Source: Bryopsis sp. KO-2023 (Eukaryota; Chlorophyta; Ulvophyceae; Bryopsidales; Bryopsidaceae). Taken from it: a stretch of DNA of 64,000 nucleotides. The notes under the pieces were generated by a model. It was not told where the DNA came from. It did not search any database and saw only the letters and a program-made list of their open reading frames with translations. The position numbers and the translations under genes were made by a program. Location of the stretch: NCBI GenBank assembly GCA_030272585.1, contig BSYQ01000001.1:6820001-6884000 (forward strand). The letters are read 5' to 3'. Below, piece by piece: positions 12,217 to 26,200 of the stretch. The stretch's first letter is position 1; each line of letters opens with the position of its first letter.

Positions 12217-15127
12217 GAACATACATGTCGGATTTGGGTATACGCGATGGGATTTTTTTTCCCGCTTTTTTTTATTTGTTTTAATATTGTGTTTGTGGAT
12301 GTGTGGGGTGCCGGACGATTTAATTTCGATCAATTGGATAGAAGGAGGTTGGCAATAAGAGATGAAACGAAGTCTGGGTAGAGAAAAAATATGTATTTTT
12401 TTTTTAATTCTTTTTTTTAGATGCCAATATCTTGTTTTCTGTAGCAAATCCCAGACGGAAAGAATGCAAAAAATCGAATGACCCCAGCGGAGCCTGGCTT
12501 GGTAGAGATCCGGTTCTTCTCGCAGTTTAGTTAAATCCTATTTTATTCATGGTGATTTCTCCAAGCTGGTCATAGATTTGCTTTATTGGGAGCAGCACAT
12601 TTGTTTGGGGTTTGAGCAAATCGGCCGAATGCTGGAGTCTGGCTGTGCAGTGGTGCACATATGTAAAATTTGACTGTTTAACGAAGCAATTGGTAGACGA
12701 TTTGGCTGAACTGGCCATGGAAGACCTGCAGTTGAGCTGAATTGATATGTTCTCCTGATATGTCAGCTTTCTGCTGCTGTGTTGGGGAGTGCTGCACATA
12801 TATGCTGATGTTTGTTTGTGGATTGAACCAAGTCTGGCCCCTAGCTGTTGGTGCAGGCTGCATACCAAATAGAATCTTGCAACACCCTTTTCGGTTATGG
12901 TGCCCCTCTGATTCTGTGGGTCTGACTCCGTGGACCCAAAACCCAACACCGTGGCCCTTTCCTCGTCAATTTCCAGTTTTTGAACACATCCCCAATCCCA
13001 CAGCAATACAAGCAAATGACAGCGAGACTCTGACACAACCAACCAGCCGCAGCACCACCACAACTATTTTATGACAGTTGGGGGCTGGCGGTCCATCATG
13101 AAATGGTTGGAATCTCATCATGATGGTTGATGGATGGCTTCACTTTGCATGGGAAAAGTGATGATCGGCAATTAATGGGGGACAATTCTCTGGACCAGCA
13201 ATTCTCATGACAAAAGTTGTAAACAGTGGCTCTGGGGGAGCAGCAGCCGGCTTAATGGGCCCTGGATGTCTGACAGATTCCATTATGTTGTTTATGGTGG
13301 GAAAAAATCTGCCTCACTTCCCCGTTGATGAAAGCACACTTATTGTTAGTTGAAATCGAGCCATGGGACACCAAAAGTTGGCACCTTTCTGCATTAAAAA
13401 AAAAAAAAAAGATCTAAAAGGTGCGATCATGGTTCACCACATCGATCCATATCCATAAACATGAATTCCCCAAAAAAGAAAAAGACCCCTCCCCTTTTCA
13501 TTCTTTTCGATTCCCTTTTTGAACCCGATCCCAGTAACCCCTGCCTTTTCCAGCTTTTTTTTGCTGTTTTTTTGCTTTTTTTTTCCTTAATATATTTCGA
13601 TCAATGCCTCTCAGGGCATCGACCCACCACTCAGAACTCATCATCTACATATATATCCTGTCTTTTTGATCTCCAGGGAAGGATAGAATCAGAAACAAAC
13701 CACCCTGAAAAAAGAAAAACAGAACGAAACAAAGGAGGGGAAAACGCACCAAAAAAAACAATCGCTTCATCCGTTGAAGCTGTAATAAATTTGATTAGAG
13801 GGTTTGCAAATCTAAACCAAAAAAAGAAGAAAAAAAAACAAAAAAAAAGGGTGGGCAGGACCCACCATCGTGTCTGGACACAGCACAAAAAACAAATAAA
13901 AATCCAAGAAGCTAATTTTGCCATTCCATCGTTACGGGATTCGATATAAATTTCTGGATAGAGCGGTTTTTCCACATCTGGTCAACTCTTCCCTGCTGTT
14001 CTATAGATAATCGGAAAAAAAACATATATTGGCTGTCAAGGTTAGAATCCAGGCATCAAAAGCGGAGTAAATACTTTTTTCGTCAAACAATGCGCCCCCT
14101 CTTCCCAGACAACTTACACAAAGGAAAAGAAAAAAAAAAAAACCTTTCGTTTTTTTTTTGGCAGAGGACTTTGGTGGTGAGAAAGTTGTTGCCTCGTTGA
14201 TGCCAGATATTCTAAAAATAAGTCCGAAAACAAAAACGTACACACACAAAAACAAAAACAAGGTAAAATAAAAGCACAAGCGAAAAACCTGATAAGAAAA
14301 AAAAAAGGAAAAAAGAAAAAGAAACATCATGTCATTCGTCAGTCCAGCCCGACCCACCCCAAGCTTCACATCCTTTTTTAAAAATCTTCCCCAAGCCTTT
14401 CATTTCTATTTTTTTTTTTCAGCGGATCTCCTTTCGAAATCGCAAAACCATACACACACAACGGCATGAGGATGTTTTTTTTTTTGCAGTCCAGATGTCT
14501 TCTCTGTTCTTTTTTACACCCCTTATTGTCTTTTTTTTTTTCCTCCCCTCCCATTCCCTTTCTCTCTCGCTCCTCAATCTTGAAATACCTCATTTCCGCT
14601 AAAAAAAATCCCGCTTTCTCCACACACCCAACCACCTCTTTCTTTTCAAAAAGCCAAGAAAAACTCTCGTGTGAAATACACTCAACCCGCAACAACATTC
14701 TCGTTCTGCTTTCACTTTCCCAAGATAGAAAAAAAAAAGAAACAAACCTATCTCCTCACCATCAAGAGTATTGAACTCGAGAACAACAAAGACGAGAAAT
14801 TTTCGGAAGAAAAACTATAAAAAAAAGAGAGGAAAAAAACAAATCCAGATGAAAGGCAAAAGCAGCATGGTTTCTAGAACACTAAAAAAACATAAAAAAT
14901 CATGCAAAGGATTTCACCCCCCTCTTTTTTTTTTTTGCTTTTCCCTTCGATCGTCATTTTCAAAGCAACCTACCCCCCCAGAAATTTATTTCCTTTTCCT
15001 TTTCCTTTTTTTTTTTTTGAGGTCTTGCCTTCTGTTGTTCGCATCTCTCTGTTGATCTTTAAAATGGCTTTTGTTTGTTTGCTTGTTTTTCCCCCCTTCT
15101 CCCCCCCCCCCCTCTTTTTTCTTTTTC
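12217..15127. other. Intergenic region with low-complexity T/A and C tracts
   Basis: The carrier (plus) and ORP (minus) genes converge here. I found no ORF with recognisable domain content or paired splice sites. A 178-codon minus-strand frame at 12527-13063 has no recognisable motif. Long A or T runs are frequent from 13400 onward. Confidence 0.5.
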
Positions 15128-18100
15128 CTACTGCCCAAAAATATCTCTACATCCCTCGAAATTACCTCGATCTCGGGACTCCCAGTAGCCCCCCTTGTAT
15201 TTAAATATCATTTCTTCCCCCTGTTTGGCAGACTCCTTGTATTCAAACCAACGTGGCCTTATAGGTTCCCCTTCCTCAGCTGCTTTTCTAGCCGCCCGCT
15301 GCTTGTGCTCCAGCCTCTGCTTCTCAGCATTTGCCTGGGAAAATTTCGACCCCATTGCATCGCTGTTAATTGTATATTATTCATATATATGACTAAAACA
15401 TGCAGGATATATTCAGGTTGAAATAGACCATCCATCGTGCCCCCGGAACTTTTTCAACTCCACACAAAAACACAAATATACCAAATTTGTAGCTCTACCA
15501 GAAGTTATTTCTACAGGAAAGAGGTTAGCCGTTTAAAAAAACTTTTTTAAAATTGAAATAAAGGTTTTATTAAAAATTTGCTGAACCTCATATGTATTGC
15601 TTGAGGAGTGGAGCAAAACAAAACTCACCTCATCGTACATCCCCAACTCAAGAAATCGCTGATCAGGACGTAGCCTGCAGTCTGTCGGTGCAATCTTCTG
15701 TTCCAAGCCCTGCACCAGCTCATTGAGCACAATGGCGAATGTACTGAGGTTATACCTGCACCGAACACATCAGAAAAAAATTATCAGAAAAAAAAAGTGA
15801 AAATCCAGAAAGACCTCCATTGATAAATAAATCTTCAGTCTTGCACTTGACTAGGAAATCAACCAACCCCAGGAAAAAAAATAAATACAAAATACAAGGG
15901 TAGAATATGTCTACGAGGCTTTTCCCCGGTCAATGTGTTGGTTGCATATTAGACCTTTCAAAATGTTTTTTTTTTTTGGATTGGTACCTGGTTGGATCTG
16001 GGGGTGGAGGACTCTTCCGCCAGATTTCAGACGGTCCGTTACCAAAATCTGCTGTCAAAGACTCGCTCCATGATCCAGAGATGGAATAATTTCCCATTTT
16101 ACCTTTCCCATCCTCAACATGGCCCCTTACCTTCAAATTCACCACAAGAAATAAATAAAAAAAGAAATTTAGCACAAAATATGAAGAGGAAAACGATTAC
16201 GAATCGAATGCGATCAAGAGCTCATTGAAAATTAGAAGGTATTTTTTTTCTTAAATTGAAAATTTGGACCTCCATTGGGGCGGGTCGAGGGTTTTTGCCC
16301 CTACTGTCAAGTATACGTCACGGAAAAAAATAAACAAAATAAAAAAATCTCAATTATAAAAATAGTCTCCTGAAGAAAATTTATCGATTTACAGGAACCC
16401 AATTTCTTTTTTGTGTGTGTGGGGAAAATTTTTTAGGAATCTCATACCTGGTGTGGATTTCTGTCGAAAAATCTGCTAGTCTCGACGAATTTAATTTTTG
16501 CCATTATCCCTGCTGTCAAATTTCTTACTTTCATCATTCCGTAATGGTCCAGATAAAGCTTCCCCAATATCAAATTGTTCACTGATGTAACTACCTGTCA
16601 CCAAATTCATTCGCCCACAAAAAAAAAGAAAAAAAATTCTCAGATCAAGTTTAGGATGCCTTAAATTTTTTGGGGGGTAAAGAGTAGCAGCCGACCATTT
16701 TTTTAGATAAAGTTTGAGAGTACCACACAGTGAGAATCAAGGACATTGCTTGTCTTTCACCTTGATTTTTTAAATTTCATTTCTTAAAATTTTAATTTTG
16801 ATATTTGCTCTGTATGAATATGTATGCTTCGAACACATCACATGCAGAAAACAACAGCAAAAAACTGGAGGAAGTTATTTTGGAAAAGAAAGCTAGACAG
16901 TGTGCCGCATAAAAAAGACAAAAAAAAAGCAGAAAAAAGTTCTTGAGAGGAAAAGCAACAAAGGGTGGGGCAACTGAAAGCAACGGAACAAAAAAAGGGA
17001 AAAAAAAATCGATAAAACTGGGGTCAGGCCAAAACTCGGTAGTTACCTTGTTCCATTGATAGACTTCGCCGTCAGCCGTATGCAACTGAATACAGCCAAC
17101 CGGTCGAAGTTCAATTCCCGCTCCCCAAAACCTGTTTCTAATTTCCCCATCCGCATCTATCGACCATCCACGACCCTCGCAATGAAAGGCGAACACCGTG
17201 GGATGGTGAATCACCTTTTCCCCAATAAATCGGAACCCCTGAAATCCAGGAAAATGGAACAAATAAACAAAGATCCTCCACACAAAAAATGCAAATACTT
17301 CTTTTCAAAAATTCCACCCCCTAAAACAAAGAATCAAAAAAAGAAAACAATTATATAACCAATGAATAATTTTTAAAATAACACGATTCTTCCCGAAAAC
17401 ATGCCAAAAAAACCATGAGGAATCCACGTGCGTTTTGCAGTATTTTTGTGGGAACCACCAAAAGTAGAAACAGAAAGAAAAAAAAGGAACAAACATGGAA
17501 AATGGAGGGGAGGGCTGGGAGCGAGAACAAGGGGTTACCTTTTTCGCATGAACCAATTCGAAGGTTTCTCCTAGAAGAGGATTAAACGGTTTCGTAGTGC
17601 GGCCCTCCGTGGCTGCATACCCGCTCACTGCAAAGGCAGCGATATGCAGCAGCCGTCCAACGCTGCCTGGGGGAAAACATACTGCCTGGAACACAAAGAA
17701 TAATATTCGTAAGGATTTGATTCCTCTTTTCCCTCTGCTACGAATCCAATGATCCTCCGCTTGCAAAAACTTTTTTTTTTTCAGTTTTTTTCAGGTTTTT
17801 TTTTCCAATCTTGCTCGCTTGCTGTCTGCTCATAGATGATTTTCTAAGAGATTTTCATTCCCTTCCAGGATTTTTCTTTTTTTTTGCTAATTGGGCTTGC
17901 AAAAAAAAAAGAAGAAAAAGAAAAGCGGACTTGGAGGAGTCATCAGGAGGGGAAATAAAAACAGGAAATGAAACATCAAAAAAAATAAAAATGCCTGGTC
18001 CCACCTTGTCAAGGAGCTCAGAGTATTCCATATCCTCTGCAGATTTCTGAAGGGCCGACACCGGCTCGTTGAAAAAGACTGGCAAACACACCCGGGTCAA

Positions 18101-21100
18101 ATCTTTCCCGACACAAGATTTGATGATGCTCCACAGACTGACAGCCTTTTCCTTCTGTTTCGGTTTGGGCAATCTGTCCCGATGACTGGGATGAGGTTCA
18201 TCTTTTCTGCAAACAAAGCCAAAAGGGTGGTGGGGAATGCAGCAACCACAATCCAATCAGTTTACATGTGCGTGTTTCAAAAAAAACACCACTTTATCCA
18301 GGTTATTCAAATTTAAGGAATGAATGATAAGCTCCACTTAACGATTTTTTTCGAATAATTTTTCCTAATTTTTTTGATGAGCTCCACTTAATGATTATTT
18401 TTTCAATGTTTTCCCATTGTATTGTATTGTATTTATGTATACTCCTGCAAAAAGCAGTAATTATTGAATGCAATCGCAGCACTTCTTTCCTTCCCCTACC
18501 TTAGCCAACTTTCCATCTCATCGATGTTATTTCGTATCTCTGGAGATAGGGCCCCCATATCGGCCGCATCCCCATTCGTTAATGGACCTGCTGTGGATAC
18601 CTCACTTTCTTTCATTGAACCCCCATTGCTGTGATTGCTTCTGGTTGATCTCGTCTGGGATAACACCCTTTCCAAGGAAGGAATCTGAGCGCCAAGGAAA
18701 AAAAGAAAAAACAAGAAAATTAATTCACTGTCAACTACATTTACCTATTTTGAGATCCTCCCCCCCCCCAAAAAAAAAAATAGACCCACCTTGCATGTTG
18801 GAACGCTGGCCGAATGAATAACCAACTCATACACTGTTAGAATTTGGAAGGGTCGGAATGGAAGACATCAAATTTAAAACTGCTTTTTTTTCGTTTTCTA
18901 ATCCCCCCCCCCTTTTTTTTTTCGACCAGCCACATAAAAAATTGCTTTCTTCGAATTCATTTTTTTCTCTTCCAAAAAAAAAAAAGAACAAAAAAGACGC
19001 AACCTGATGGTCTGAAAGGGCGGTGTTATCCGAACAAAGAAAACACACACACATGGATGCAGCGAGGGGGCAAAAAATGAGCGACACACTTACATCATCT
19101 ATCGGTGCCTCACTTGTTCCATAGGAAGTCAGTGGTCTGGAGGTGGTGTCCTGATCAAGCGGGTAGCAGTCAAAAAAGACCTGATCATCATCTGAGTCAT
19201 CGCTGTTCCCCCGATCCTCATCGTTGTCTATTTCTGACCCGGAAACCGGGTCTGCCACAAAAGTCTGGTGGGGGAGCATCAAGGGGTTCTTCTCAACAAC
19301 CCATAATACATTCCGCACATTTTTATTTTAACCGCGATGCAATCCTGCATCTTTTTTTTCCTTTTTTTTCTATTCTGCTTTTGGGTTTCTCGAAATGGTG
19401 TGGGCTAATTCTTGGAGGAGTTCCAGTTATGGTTTGGTGTGGAGGGGGTGGGTTCGTGTGTCGATTAAAGACGCACATGTTTGCTCGAGGTGAAATATCG
19501 AACGAAAAAAAAGGCATTTTTTCCCTCACCCGGTCGCCATGGATGCTGGCCACTTCCGAATACGTATCCTGCCGTTCCCTGACCACCAATTGCTGCTCTA
19601 ATTGCCGTTTGTCTTCCTGCATGACATAATGCATATAAAAATAAGAAAAACAAATATACTACACTCTGCTTGGTTTCGATTCATTCTGTATCTGTTCCTT
19701 TCTCTGACATCTTATCACTCCAACCCTCAATTCGATTGGGGTTCTCCTTTTTTTGTTGTTTTTTTCAACTTCGATTTGTCTGTTAACCTTACTTTCACCC
19801 CAGGCAATATGCTATAAAACATTCTTTGAACGCCTCTGATTTGCATATCGAAAAAAAAAACCCTCCAGTGTGTCTATTTCTTTATTACTATATTTTTTTT
19901 GTCCAGCTCAACTTTCCCCGGTCACCTCCAGGTAAGCGATATATCGAATGAGTTGTTTCCTTTTTTCGGCTTCCTCTTTCATGTAGTTGATGTAGAAGCG
20001 ATGCTGTTGCACCAGGACCTCCTCCATGAATCGACACAAGTCAGACGAAACGTTGCCCTCCTCCAGCCTCTCTTTCACAGCCGGCAGCGTTACATTCTCG
20101 AATGAACGTTGCACCACACTACAGTCCCGGGTTACGAAAAAAAAAACCACACACATTCAAAAACAAGCAAACGAATTAAAAAATAAAATAATCCTCAAAC
20201 AATCTTTGTTTCCTTTTTCCCCCTCCAGAGTTACTGTTCATTCCAACAATAAAAATGCAGAAAAAAAATTGTGTTTTTTTGAGATGTAAGGCTGGGTTCA
20301 ATGAGTAGAAAGAGGTGTATATAGCAAAGAAAAGCATGCAAGCTGTGGGAGCACACACACTTGTTTGTGTGTGTGAATGCCAAACTACTGACCTTTGGGT
20401 TGGATGATGCGAATTCTGCGAGTTATGGGAGCTTTTCGACTGGATGAAGGGTCTTTCCTTTGCCACAGGTGCAAACAAACCCGCACCGTTGCCGTCCCCC
20501 CAAGATTCCTAATCGCAACAACCAACCGGAATCGATCAGAATAACCATGAATATCGAACATAGGATGGGCTGAATCACCTCGTTGTGGACGGCCTTCGTT
20601 GGGCAAGTTTGCTTAATGTAAATTAAACATTCATTCATTCAAACAAAGGATGTGTATATTTGCGGAAAAATCCATGACAATGAACTTTCTGGATCATTGT
20701 CAAAGTTTGAGTTGCCATTGATGTTTACTAATTAAAAAAAAAATGTACAGATTATCGGTGAAAAAACGTTTGGAAATAGAAAAAAAAAGGGTTCAGAAAC
20801 AGGAAGCAAATTCACACTCCATCATCCCGAAATAAAACAGGAAATAAAATCAAATAAAATTGATGTTGGGACCACACCTTGGCACATCTCATTGCTTCCA
20901 GCCATGCTTTTTTATCGAGCCTGTACAAGAAAGAAAGTCAACCAGCAAAATTTAAAAAATTTGCGGACCCAGCATGAGCTCCACACTTGAAAAAGAATCG
21001 AAGGAAAAAACACACCACGTAGAATTTGGGTTTTAGGTGTTCAACCAATTGTCGACCAATCGGAGCTCTATGATAGAATACACGAAGGAAGGATTTTTCA

Positions 21101-22427
21101 TCAGAAAAATCATTGCTTCCTTCGTGTTTGTCAAAGGACATCAAGGGAGTGTCGAATTTTGACAGGCTGGACTCACTCTGATTCCGCCCTGCATGAGAGT
21201 TTCTTTGTTCCGCTGAAAATGGTAAACCTTTTGTTATCGCCAGATTTCGAATCTCTGAAAGTTGCAACCTGCGATCAACCAACAGGAAGGATTTTCAAAA
21301 AAAAGGAGAAAGCCTTGGTTGCTTATTTCCCCTCTCCTCCTTCTCTATTTTTTTAAACAGGACGGCCAATCCTGTTGCACGGTGCAACCGCGTCACACAA
21401 TCAACCCCCACTAGAGGAGCTTTTCAAACAATTCCTTCTAATTTTGGATTATCTCTAAAACACATTAAAACACATAATGCAATATCCTTTCAATTTATTT
21501 TTTTTTTGGAAAAATATTGAACATAATAGCAGGTAGTTGTGTGAAATCGATACCTGCAAGTGGAGTTCACCCTGTGTTATAACGTTGTCCGGTGCAGCCG
21601 TTAATATGGACTTGCTGGAGGTGCTGAATAAACACCCAAAAAACTTAGTTTTGTTGAAAGAAAAAAGAAAAAAGGTTTCGAAACTGAACACCACCAAACA
21701 AAAAAAGTCAACAGGAAAAATGTCACTGAACAGTGTCAAAACCTCGGGGAAACCAAAGGTTTCACACTTTCTTTCTGTGCAGGGCATTTCTGTGCAGGGC
21801 ATTTCCCACCTCCTCAATTTCTTGTCCAGCAACGGCAATTCGTTGCCAATGAGACGCAGTTCCCCACATTCGTTGAGACCATCGACCAAGCCAGGAATAT
21901 ATGGAGCGCTCGTGGGCGGTTCGATCTGTGCGAAAAAAAAACGAGCTTCAAGTGGAAAAGCAGCGCGGGGAGGGTTCTTCTGGATATCAACCGTGAAATT
22001 CTATTGGTAACATGGCACCCACCCTGCTGTCCGAAAAACCAAAACGCGTCACAAAAAAATAGAGGAAAGGCGTCACTCTAGTCTTCCATCTTTTTCCGTA
22101 CCTTATAGTAGCGCAGGACGCCTCTTTGTAGCACAAAAAGACGCTTCTTCCAACCCTTCCCTAAGTGCACGTATTTCTCGAGTACACCGACGACGATCTA
22201 CACGCAGCAGCATACACGTGTGGAGATGAGCTGGAGATTTTTTCCAACACTCTGGTCGTCTAGAATTTCGCTCCCCCCTCGACCAACACACAATAGACCC
22301 GAAAAAAACGCCGCAGGATAACTCCCTCGGCACCAACCTGGCAAGCTTCGGGGCTGAGGATTGGAGAAGGGGGTAAGTCCGGTTCTTTCAGCACTTCCTC
22401 TGGCGGACGCACGTCGTCCATCGCCAT
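15128..22427 (-). CDS. Oxysterol-binding-protein-related protein (PH, coiled coil, ORD)
   Basis: A lipid-transfer protein expected at ER contact sites, exchanging sterol or another lipid with PI4P. The ATG at 22427 opens a 30-residue exon. The PH domain follows over several exons ([20 protein letters not shown] at about 22160; [18 protein letters not shown] at 21280-21180; [16 protein letters not shown] at 20930-20880). Then come a coiled-coil exon (19920-20110), acidic linkers with [11 protein letters not shown] (19200), and the [23 protein letters not shown], the signature [19 protein letters not shown] in place of the usual EQVSHHPP (both His kept), and the C-terminal block [12 protein letters not shown] and GGYWESRD. 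Domain order matches land-plant PH-type ORPs. At least a dozen exons. The changed HHPP signature (P to T, Q to K, S to I) may alter ligand handling. The stop is at 15128-15130. Confidence 0.88.
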
Positions 22428-23224
22428 GGCGAGTTGAACGGAAAGAAGCAATGCAGTCAAGTGCAGCACAGTCCAGGAAGAGCGGAGTCCGTCTACACTA
22501 CACCTTCCCGTACAGGGCGCGGGCGCATCTACGGCGCCGATTTACGAGGGTTACACGTTATTCCGTCGAAAAGACGTGGTTTCTGGTTATGATTACTACG
22601 GATCGCATCAACCAAAAGGGAGTTTTGACCGAATTTTGTGTTGATTTTCTTGCATCACTCCTGGCGGGTTTCACGACGCACGTGGTGAAGTTGCTTTGAG
22701 GTTGAGAGCGCGCCTTCATGAATTTCAAGGCAGGAATCAGGAATCAGTTTTGCACTTGAGTAGGCTGCATTTCAAGGTGGCTTTGGGTTGATCTCTTTCT
22801 GGATCAATGTGCGCTGCATGGCTCCAATGCGCTAACGCACGTTAATTCAAGGTTTTGATTGTCTAATTATGGATTCCAGTTAGAAAAACTTTCTCGACAG
22901 ACAATACGAACGCATGGGAATCACCGACACAAGAGCAGCACCGCGCGCTGTTGAAAGTTGCAACGCCCACTCATCCATCGAAATGTCAACATTTTTTACA
23001 TGCATCCAGCAGCACAGACACTCCTTGTGGCCGGGTTCAAAATAGTGAATTTAAAAGTCACGTAAAATTTGGTCGATGACAGCTGCAGTGTGCGCTGAAA
23101 TCCATAACTATGCCGTTGGGATTCCTCTTTCCTTTCCCTCCCAACGTCCCATACATTGCCAAAAAAATATCTAGAATACATGTATTGAATGTTGCAAAAA
23201 AGACCTGTGACTGCACTCATCGTG
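22428..23224. other. Intergenic region upstream of the ORP gene
   Basis: It lies between the ORP start and the 3' end of the chromatin gene, both on the minus strand. No exon or RNA gene is supported; it presumably holds the ORP promoter. Confidence 0.5.
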
Positions 23225-26200
23225 TCACAGCTTCTCTAGCTCATACTTCAAGTCCTCAAGGCTTCTTAGTGCTTCTGTCAGAGCTTGTTTTGCTTGAGTT
23301 TCTTCGGCCCTTAAGACCTCCAAATCGGACCACATTTTCATTTCTTGGTCATGACGTTTTTCCTTCTTTTCTTCATAAATATCCTGAGCAAATCTGAGTT
23401 GTTCGCGAGCAGACAGATTAATTTGCTCCAAGGCAGCTTTCCTGGCTTCCTGCAGAGCATCAATGACACAGCCCCAATCACCAATCTACCATTATCACTT
23501 CAAAAAAGAGAGACACTGGAATAACCTGTGAGAAGAAATAATCGATGCACACATTTGCGCCTCTCTGGACTTTCAGGAATTTTTGATCACAACAGAAAAT
23601 GGTCTTAGGTAGAATCTCACCTCCAGAGCGTTCTGGATCCCCGCAGTGTTCTCTTGATCGCCTTGGGAAATGTATCTCAAACAAGCTTCGTTTGCGATGA
23701 TACGAGCTTGCCTAGCCAGTTCAAGCCCAGTCAACACTTGATATTTTGTAAGACCATCGTCACTGCACCTGGACAGTGGACTGGTATCGACCCCATTCTG
23801 CCCCACTGCTTCCTTCATGCTCGGACTGCTTGACTCTCCATTCCTGATAGGAAGCGGTGGTAGTTTTGTCTCTAAGATCCCTCCCCCATTTTCCCTGCCT
23901 TTTTCCTGTACCGTGTCAAGGCTGCCACCAAATTCGCAGCTTTTTGAACAGCTGCTGATGCCACGGCGCTTGTGATCTCCTCTTTCTTCATCGACACCAT
24001 CAGCTCCAAGCCTTTTCTGCTTTGAATTGTTTGGTGTGCTGTCACCAGTTGCTCCTTCCCTGTCCCTGGGAATATCGGTTTCTTGTGGCGGTGCTTCAGT
24101 GGTGGCTGGTGTGGGGATGACCGCCTCCAGGAAACACAGATTTTCCTCCGGTGCTTGCTCTGGTGTTTCCTCTTTCTCCTCAACCTGGTCATCTCCAATG
24201 ATCGCATACCGGCTCCCAGCAAGTTCTGCCTTCATCTGTGGGGTCTTACAGCTTGTGTATGGGGGCCTGCAAAGGGGGTACCAATGGGGTTATCCTTCTG
24301 AGAGAATCAAGTGATAGCAGCGGATGCACATAATTAAAGAGGTCAAGCCAACATCATAGTGCTGACCTCAATTCTTTGCATGCCCAGTCCCTATCTTTTC
24401 CGGCCAGCATGGACTCATAACTGATGATTCTCCATTTCTGACAGAGGGTACACTGAATCCAATGATCCCTGTGAAACTCATCGGCGTGGTGCTTTAAACG
24501 CTCGAAGCCAGCTGAAAAAGAAGGCATTGACAGCCATGCTGCAACATAGACATGAACACGAACAAGTAGCAGTTCAGTAACATTTTTCTGAAGTCATAAC
24601 TCGGTGACTGGGTGATCAGCTGGTTGGACTGCTGATTTAAAAGCTGAACGGGTATCACTGTGTTTATTCGCACAACGAACAACCTTTGTCGACGACGACG
24701 TTCGGTTCTCCCGCAGGACCGAAGTGCTTGATGAAGCGCTTGTACAGATCGTGACAATCCCCTTTCGCAATGCAGAACACGATGATTCCGAATCCTATTG
24801 GCGTTTTGTCATAGTCCTTGAATTGAGCGTTCTGCCGGCGGAGTAACACGCGAGGGTAAGGCGTCAACCTCTGAAAGTAAGCTGTGTCTGTGGAGTTGCG
24901 GCACACAAGCAAAACGGCAGGGACGCGGTCGTTTTCCACTTCATCGATCGCTCTGTTCACGAACCGCCATTGCACCTGCGGACATAACGCTTGTCAGAGA
25001 TTTTTTCACCTCCACTCTTCGTAGCCCTGGAATTTTTTTACGGGTTTCTTTTCTTCATCATCTTACTTGGGCTTTGTAGTCTGGATTCAGGATGATATGA
25101 TGACCAGACCAGCTATTGCTCTTCTTCAGTCCGTTGTCCACTTTATCATACGTTATTTCTGCTGGTATGTTCGGGGCGATCTTGCTGTTGGTGCACGGAT
25201 CCAGCAGATTCTTGATGAAGGGCTGCTGGACTGTGGGTTCCTGCACGAACAACATCGTCACCAACTTTGGCTGCTTGGAGATGCACCGGGAGAGCTGTTT
25301 GGTGAGTTGCAGAAACAGTCGCTGGGCGAAATCGACTGAATTGCACTTCAACTACAAACCGAAGAATGCGACTGCAGGCTTTGCAGAGAAGCGTGCCTGC
25401 CAGTAGCTGACCCCTGTCCACTCCAAGTTATCAGTTGTTTTGGAGCTTCACCTCGAGCTGAAAGACTTTGAAAGCACCAGTGTGGATGATCCAATCAGGT
25501 GTCAGGCCCATCCGTTCACACCTCTCCTCTTCTCTCCCAGGGCCGAGCTTCCCGACCTGTTGAAACAGATCGATGCTCTTGTCTTTCAGCATTCATAGGC
25601 ATTCAACCCACCCAATGCAATACACACAAACACATGTGCATGCATATGCATTGTTTATTTTATGCACCTTTACAAGTTTATTCAATTTAGTCTCTCCACA
25701 CACAAACACACACCTGATTGTTTTCCCCACAGGACAGACAAGTCCATTTGCCGTCAAAAGGGATATCTGACAAGGTGAGCGAGGGTGGATCCAGGCACAA
25801 CGAATGGATGAAACGTTCGCAAAAAGTGCATTTTAGCTCTGCCCCTATTTCGCCACACAAGTCACACGTGATGTTGCTCCCTGCCCTGCCTCCCAGAAGG
25901 TCGGACTGTAACTGCAGCATCCTTCTGAGCTCATCCTCACAATCAGGGAAGGAAGATTCCAATTCCTCAACAGCTGATTCCACCAACCCATTCCTGGCCA
26001 CATCATATCATAGGTCTCACATATTGAGGGAGTCTGATCGTAACTCGAAAAGTATGACTGTGTTCATACTGCCATGAATCGAAGATCAACACAAAACACC
26101 CAACGATCTCGTTCAAGGTGTAGAGAATGTATTCAAAAAGGTTGGTATTTCCAACAGCACCAGTATCTCACTTGTTCACTTGACGGCCCCATTGACGAAG

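Noticed and set aside
12527-13063. 178-codon minus-strand ORF downstream of the carrier gene
   Set aside because: No motif, odd composition, and no supporting splice signals. It starts and stops in sequence that looks like ordinary intergenic DNA.
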